From positions 1 to 8,769 of the forward strand of contig CALBBS010000202.1 in NCBI GenBank assembly GCA_937926845.1: 8,769 nucleotides of DNA. Direction: 5' to 3'. Shown piece by piece: positions 5,475-8,769 of this stretch. The DNA is from an uncultured Atopobium sp. (GTDB taxonomy: Bacteria; Actinomycetota; Coriobacteriia; Coriobacteriales; Atopobiaceae). Both the position numbers and the translations under genes were made by a program. Under the pieces are notes generated by a model that worked only from the letters and a program-made list of their open reading frames with translations, was not told where the DNA came from and made no database searches. Every line of letters starts with the position of its first letter. The stretch's first letter is position 1.

Positions 5475-6347
5475 ATGAATAGCAAAGCAGGTGTGGTCGA
5501 TACAATTCTAAGTTGGTATTCTCAACTATCTGATGCGGAGCAACGAATAGCAGATTTTATTTTGAAAAATGCTTCCGATATTGCTCAGCTATCTGTTCGT
5601 GATATTGCACAGCAAAGTAATACCTCCGGAGCAACAGTCTCTAGGTTTGTAAGGCATATTGGATTCGATACCTTTGCAGACTTACGCCTAGCTTTAGCTA
5701 GGGATGATGTTAGAGACGAAATACAAAGTACCGAACAATCTGTAATTTCATTTGATAATATTCCTGGGTCAATTGAGCTAATTCTATCTAATCGAATTCA
5801 AGAGCTTAAAGGGACTGCATCGCAGCTTACTTCCGAGATATTAAGTAGAGCTGTTGGTCTTATCACGACATCGGACACTGTTTTATTTGCTGCGATTGGA
5901 AATTCAATACCGGTATGTTCGAACGCTGCATTTAAATTGGGTCAAATTGGAGTAAGAGCTAATTGTCCCTCGACAACAGAGTCTATGGTGTTGTCATCAA
6001 TTTCACTTAAGCGGAATGACCTATTGATCTTGCTATCAACATCAGGTTATTCAAAAAGGCTTGAGACTATAGTCGACAATGCAGAGGATAGTGGAACACC
6101 AATAATCATGGTGACAGCCAATCCAGAGGCTGTACTTGCTTCACGCTGTGACTTAGTAATTAATACAATTTCAAGAGATCAAGTTTTGTCTGGAACGCAA
6201 TTTCCATCGCACGTTGCGCAGGATTTTGTAATGGAATCCATCTTTGCATTGGTCCTAGCGCAAAGTAAAACTGGTCTTATTCAGGCAAAAGTTGAAAGAA
6301 AATCACTTATTGAAGATAAAAATACGCCCGGTGTACGACTGTATTAA
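5475..6347 (+). CDS. MurR/RpiR-family transcriptional regulator (HTH plus SIS domain)
   Basis: A 290-residue regulator of sugar-phosphate metabolism, the usual length for this family. The N-terminal helix-turn-helix domain (about 1-77) includes LSDAEQRIADFIL and the recognition region SVRDIAQQSNTSGATVSRFVRHIGF (split here as SVRDIAQQSNTS and GATVSRFVRHIGF, 40-64). The C-terminal SIS domain (about 125-265) has the usual phosphosugar-binding loops, seen as AAIGNS (139-144) and LLSTSGYSKR (186-195). Such proteins bind a sugar phosphate and change their DNA binding. The start is set by GGAG (5466-5469) five bases before ATG 5475. It sits between the FSA gene and the PTS genes and is the likely local regulator. 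Palindromes with core TGAAA-N5-TTTCA lie before this gene and before EIIB. Whether it represses or activates cannot be told from sequence; repression is more common. Confidence 0.92.
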   Translation: MNSKAGVVDTILSWYSQLSDAEQRIADFILKNASDIAQLSVRDIAQQSNTSGATVSRFVRHIGFDTFADLRLALARDDVRDEIQSTEQSVISFDNIPGSIELILSNRIQELKGTASQLTSEILSRAVGLITTSDTVLFAAIGNSIPVCSNAAFKLGQIGVRANCPSTTESMVLSSISLKRNDLLILLSTSGYSKRLETIVDNAEDSGTPIIMVTANPEAVLASRCDLVINTISRDQVLSGTQFPSHVAQDFVMESIFALVLAQSKTGLIQAKVERKSLIEDKNTPGVRLY

Positions 6348-6423
6348 TTACCTGATAAAGAGATAACCTAAAAGAAAAATATTTACGCTCGCCGATTAAT
6401 TGACGCCGTTTACCGCATTCTAA

Positions 6424-6461
6424 TGAAAATATGAAACAAGTTTTCATCATTTCAATAGAAT
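6424..6461. promoter_or_regulatory. 31-bp palindromic operator with adjacent -10 box before the PTS operon
   Basis: The sequence reads TGAAA-N2-ATGAAA-N5-TTTCAT-N2-TTTCA across 6424-6454 and is exactly symmetric about base 6439. Eleven of the thirteen arm positions are complementary. Directly downstream, TAGAAT (6456-6461) matches five of six bases of a -10 consensus and lies about 46 bases before the EIIB start. A TTGACG at 6400-6405 is too far upstream to serve this -10. The core matches the site before the RpiR gene, so RpiR is the likely ligand. The -10 assignment is the weaker part. Confidence 0.55.
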
Positions 6462-6507
6462 GTGAAATATCGGTTTGCACTAAAGAAAATTTATAGGGGA
6501 GGGTCTT

Positions 6508-6828
6508 ATGAAGTTGGTTGGAGTGTGCGCATGTTGTAGTGGCATCGCTCATACATACATGGCCAAGGAAGGACTTTTGAAAGCTGCGGAAGAGCTTGGT
6601 TTTGATCTTAAGCTTGAAACACAGGGAACTATTGGTGTTGAAAACCAGCTTACTCCTGAGGATGTTGAAGCGGCTGATGCTGTAATCCTTGCCATTGATG
6701 TGCACATTGAAGGTCGGGATAGATTCACTGACAAAAAGGTCATGGAAATTCCAACTGGAATTGCAATAAAGGCCCCTAAGCAAGTGTTGCTTAAGGTCCA
6801 AGAAGAGCTTCAGAAGGTCAGTCAGTAA
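6508..6828 (+). CDS. PTS system fructose-family EIIB component
   Basis: A 106-residue cytoplasmic phosphocarrier that takes phosphate from EIIA on a cysteine and passes it to the sugar during uptake. It is a stand-alone domain of normal length. The family signature GIAHTYMA (12-19) and the downstream ETQGTIGVENQLTPEDVEAAD segment (with TQGTIGVEN and ADAVILAID) are clear. The phosphorylated cysteine should be Cys9 in VCACCSGIAHT. Most relatives have CPTG here; this protein has CCSG, with a second cysteine in the proline position. The Shine-Dalgarno sequence AGGGGAGGG (6495-6503) is unusually strong. It is the first gene of the PTS unit, 16 bases before EIIC, and follows a palindromic operator. 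Substrate specificity cannot be read from EIIB; fructose or a fructose-like ketose is likely from the family. Confidence 0.93.
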   Translation: MKLVGVCACCSGIAHTYMAKEGLLKAAEELGFDLKLETQGTIGVENQLTPEDVEAADAVILAIDVHIEGRDRFTDKKVMEIPTGIAIKAPKQVLLKVQEELQKVSQ

Positions 6829-6844
6829 GATTTTGGAGGTTAGC

Positions 6845-7930
6845 ATGGCTAAGTTAAAGAAAGTAAGTATTCGCCAATCAGTTCTAACTGCAATTGGGTA
6901 CCTATTGCCACTAGTTGTTGCAGCAGGTCTGTTAATTGCTATTGGAAATCTTTGCGGCGGGCAAAATGTAACCAAGCTTGAAGGGATGACGGTTCCAGAT
7001 GCACTTACAACTGTAGGCGTATTTGGTATGGGGCTTATCCCATCCTTTATCGCTGGATATATTGCTTATTCAATCGCAGATAGACCAGGTCTTGCACCAG
7101 GCTTCCTTATGGGACAAATTGCTTCTTTCCTGGGAGCAGGCTTTCTCGGAGGTATGGTTGGCGGTATTGTAGCTGGCTACATCGCCCTTCTGCTTGAGAC
7201 TTATTTAAAGGTTCCAAAGTGGGCAGAGGCTCTTATGCCAATGATGATTATTCCAACGGTTACGGCAATTATTGGAGCTCTTCTGATGTTCTTCGTCCTG
7301 GGTGGACCAATTACTTTTGTGACTAAGGCATTGGAGAACTTCATTACTGGTCTTGATCAATCATCTAAGGTTCTTTATGGATTCATCATCGGTTTTATTG
7401 GTTGCCTTGATTACGGTGGGGCTATTTCCAAGGTACCAAATCTTATTTGCGACGGCCTTCTGGCTCAGGGAATTACAGGCCCAGAGGGTATCAAGGTCCT
7501 TGCTGCTATGGTTCCTCCATTTGGAGTTTCTCTTGCAGCGGTCATTGCCCACTTTATTAAGAAGCCAATCTTTACCGGAGAAGAGATTGAGGCAATTAAA
7601 ATTGCATTCCCAATGGGCGCATGCATGATTTCTGAAGGCGTCATTCCAATCGCGATGAATGATCTTGTAAGGACCGTTATTTGTACAGCTACAGGATGTG
7701 GCGTATGTGGAGCAATTAGTTTTGCATTCGGCAATGGTAGCCCTGTTCCTTCAGGTGGTATTTTTGTTATTCCGGCAATGAGTAAGCCGCACGTTGCAGT
7801 CGCAGCTCTTCTGGCCGGAACCCTGGTAACGGCAATTATGCTTGTTGTTATTAAGAAGCGTATTGACCCTAATGCTGTACAGGAGAAGAAAGAAGAGGAA
7901 GTAGATCTGTCTTCGTTGAGTTTCTCATAA
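6845..7930 (+). CDS. PTS system fructose-family EIIC membrane permease
   Basis: A 361-residue polytopic permease, the sugar-translocating subunit paired with the EIIB just upstream. ATG 6845 is chosen because TTGGAGG (6833-6839) lies five bases before it. Family motifs include ADRPGLAPGF (78-87), the glycine-rich GAGFLGGMVGGIVAGY (97-112), MPMMIIP (131-137), GCLDYGGAISK (186-196, where many fructose EIICs read FDMGGPVNK) and MISEGVIPIA (261-270, the usual ITEGAIPFA loop). There are roughly eight to ten hydrophobic segments. The C-terminus ends in a charged lysine/glutamate tail (about 337-355). EIIA is not fused here and is not in the window, so it must be encoded downstream or elsewhere. The departures at GGAISK and MISEG hint at a substrate other than plain fructose, but that is inference. 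Confidence 0.93.
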   Translation: MAKLKKVSIRQSVLTAIGYLLPLVVAAGLLIAIGNLCGGQNVTKLEGMTVPDALTTVGVFGMGLIPSFIAGYIAYSIADRPGLAPGFLMGQIASFLGAGFLGGMVGGIVAGYIALLLETYLKVPKWAEALMPMMIIPTVTAIIGALLMFFVLGGPITFVTKALENFITGLDQSSKVLYGFIIGFIGCLDYGGAISKVPNLICDGLLAQGITGPEGIKVLAAMVPPFGVSLAAVIAHFIKKPIFTGEEIEAIKIAFPMGACMISEGVIPIAMNDLVRTVICTATGCGVCGAISFAFGNGSPVPSGGIFVIPAMSKPHVAVAALLAGTLVTAIMLVVIKKRIDPNAVQEKKEEEVDLSSLSFS

Positions 7931-7980
7931 ATAAGAATTGTTTGATGATTAAGAGTGTAATTTAGATTGAGGAGATTTTC

Positions 7981-8769
7981 ATGCTGGTCAATATGTCTCA
8001 GATGCTCGAGGTTGCAAAAAAACATCATTTTGCTGTCGGTGCATTTAATATTTCTGAGAGTAATTTGGTAAGGACAGTCATTGAGGCTGCTGAGGAAGCA
8101 GATTCTCCAGCAATTATTGCAGTTCATCCTACAGAGCTCGCATACTGTAAAGATGAATTTTTTAAGTATGTTATTGCTCGAGCTTCTAACAGCCCAGTAC
8201 CTTTTGTTATTCACCTCGATCACGGCGATAGTATTGAATCAGTCATGAGAGCAATTCATGTCGGCTTCTCATCCGTTATGATTGATGGCTCTCTACTTCC
8301 TTTTGAAGAAAATATTGAAAAGACTGCAGAAGTTGTTCGCTATTGCCATATGGTGGATGTATCAGTGGAGGGTGAGCTGGGCACTATAGGCAATACGGGG
8401 ACTACTATTGAAGGCGGAATTACCGAGGTAAAGTACACAGATCCTGATGATGCAAAGCAGTTTGTTGAGAAGACTGGCGTTGACACTCTTGCTGTTGCAA
8501 TTGGAACCTGTCACGGCCTTTATCCCAAGGGAGTTGTTCCTAAACTTCGTATGGATGTCCTCAAAGCAATCAAAGAAAAAATTGATATTCCTTTGGTGCT
8601 TCACGGAGGCTCTGGTAATCCAGACTCAGAAATTGCAGAGGCCGTACGTATTGGCATTCAGAAAGTTAATATTTCTTCTGATTACAAGAGCGCATTCTTT
8701 ACTAAAGCAAGAGAGATTCTCTCTCAAGAAAATTCTGGATGGGATCCAAACAATCTTTTCCCAGAATGT
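7981..8769 (+). CDS. Class II ketose-bisphosphate aldolase (FbaA/GatY/KbaY-like), 3' end cut by window
   Basis: The frame is open for 263 codons to the last base. Relatives are about 280-290 residues, so only about 20 are probably missing. GAGGAG (7969-7974) sits six bases before ATG 7981. All active-site parts of a zinc aldolase are present: catalytic Asp80 and zinc ligand His81 in HLDHG, Glu132 in EGELGTIG, zinc ligands His178 (GTCHGLY) and His208 (LHGGSG), the phosphate loop GGSG (209-212) and KVNISSD (228-234). It should split a ketose 1-phosphate or 1,6-bisphosphate into dihydroxyacetone phosphate and an aldehyde. The 50-base gap after EIIC holds no terminator, so it is probably cotranscribed with the PTS genes and acts on the imported sugar. 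Exact substrate (fructose, tagatose or another ketose phosphate) is not settled by sequence. Confidence 0.93.
   Translation, partial: MLVNMSQMLEVAKKHHFAVGAFNISESNLVRTVIEAAEEADSPAIIAVHPTELAYCKDEFFKYVIARASNSPVPFVIHLDHGDSIESVMRAIHVGFSSVMIDGSLLPFEENIEKTAEVVRYCHMVDVSVEGELGTIGNTGTTIEGGITEVKYTDPDDAKQFVEKTGVDTLAVAIGTCHGLYPKGVVPKLRMDVLKAIKEKIDIPLVLHGGSGNPDSEIAEAVRIGIQKVNISSDYKSAFFTKAREILSQENSGWDPNNLFPEC

Noticed and set aside
6307..6975. 222-codon open frame on the minus strand
   Set aside because: It lies antisense to the EIIB gene and the start of EIIC, both of which have clear families and ribosome binding sites; the translated product shows no recognisable motif.
7465..8223. 252-codon open frame on the minus strand
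   Set aside because: It is antisense to EIIC and the class II aldolase, both intact and well supported; its product has no family features.
1..8769. CRISPR array, tRNA, rRNA or prophage genes
   Set aside because: No regularly spaced repeats, no cloverleaf or rRNA sequence and no phage-type genes were seen on either strand.

Overview
The window looks like chromosomal DNA of an anaerobic, sugar-fermenting Gram-positive bacterium. The base composition is moderate, every real gene lies on the + strand, and ribosome binding sites are strong and AGGAG-like. The genes present (a CD1871A-type CXXC small protein, a membrane iron-sulfur protein, PTS components and aldolases) fit Clostridia or Coriobacteriia. 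My best guess is an Atopobium/Lancefieldella-like member of the Coriobacteriia. This is inferred from gene content and codon use and has not been tested by a search.

Layout: (1) 1-131: the last nine codons of an unidentified gene, then a textbook intrinsic terminator. (2) 132-696: a long stretch without a convincing gene. It holds a 131-bp element with long terminal inverted repeats (351-481) and, just before the next gene, three phased TTAAAT/TTAACA repeats (629-655) like an OmpR/PhoB-family binding site. (3) 697-2545: a three-gene redox unit made of a 55-aa CXXC membrane peptide, a polytopic 4Fe-4S ferredoxin-like protein and a TlpA/ResA-like thioredoxin lipoprotein. It looks like a route for moving electrons across the membrane to an extracytoplasmic thioredoxin. 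(4) 2546-2721: two strong hairpins. The second, 17 bp, uses three G-U pairs and so is best read as RNA structure. (5) 2722-4543: an OmpR-type response regulator, probably starting at TTG, and an overlapping sensor histidine kinase with a very small extracytoplasmic loop.

(6) 4668-8769: a carbohydrate block. It contains a fructose-6-phosphate aldolase-type transaldolase-family protein, a MurR/RpiR sugar-phosphate regulator, a fructose-family PTS EIIB, the matching EIIC, and a class II ketose-bisphosphate aldolase cut by the window end. A palindrome with core TGAAA-N5-TTTCA occurs both before the regulator gene and, in a longer 31-bp form, before EIIB. This suggests the RpiR protein controls itself and the PTS operon. 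EIIA and a sugar-phosphate kinase are not in the window, so the substrate cannot be fixed: a ketose or a fructose-like sugar is likely.

Most of the window is recognisable at family level. The parts with most room for new biology are the redox module with its possible two-component control, the long inverted-repeat element, the structured leader of the regulator gene, and the PTS locus flanked by two mechanistically different aldolases.
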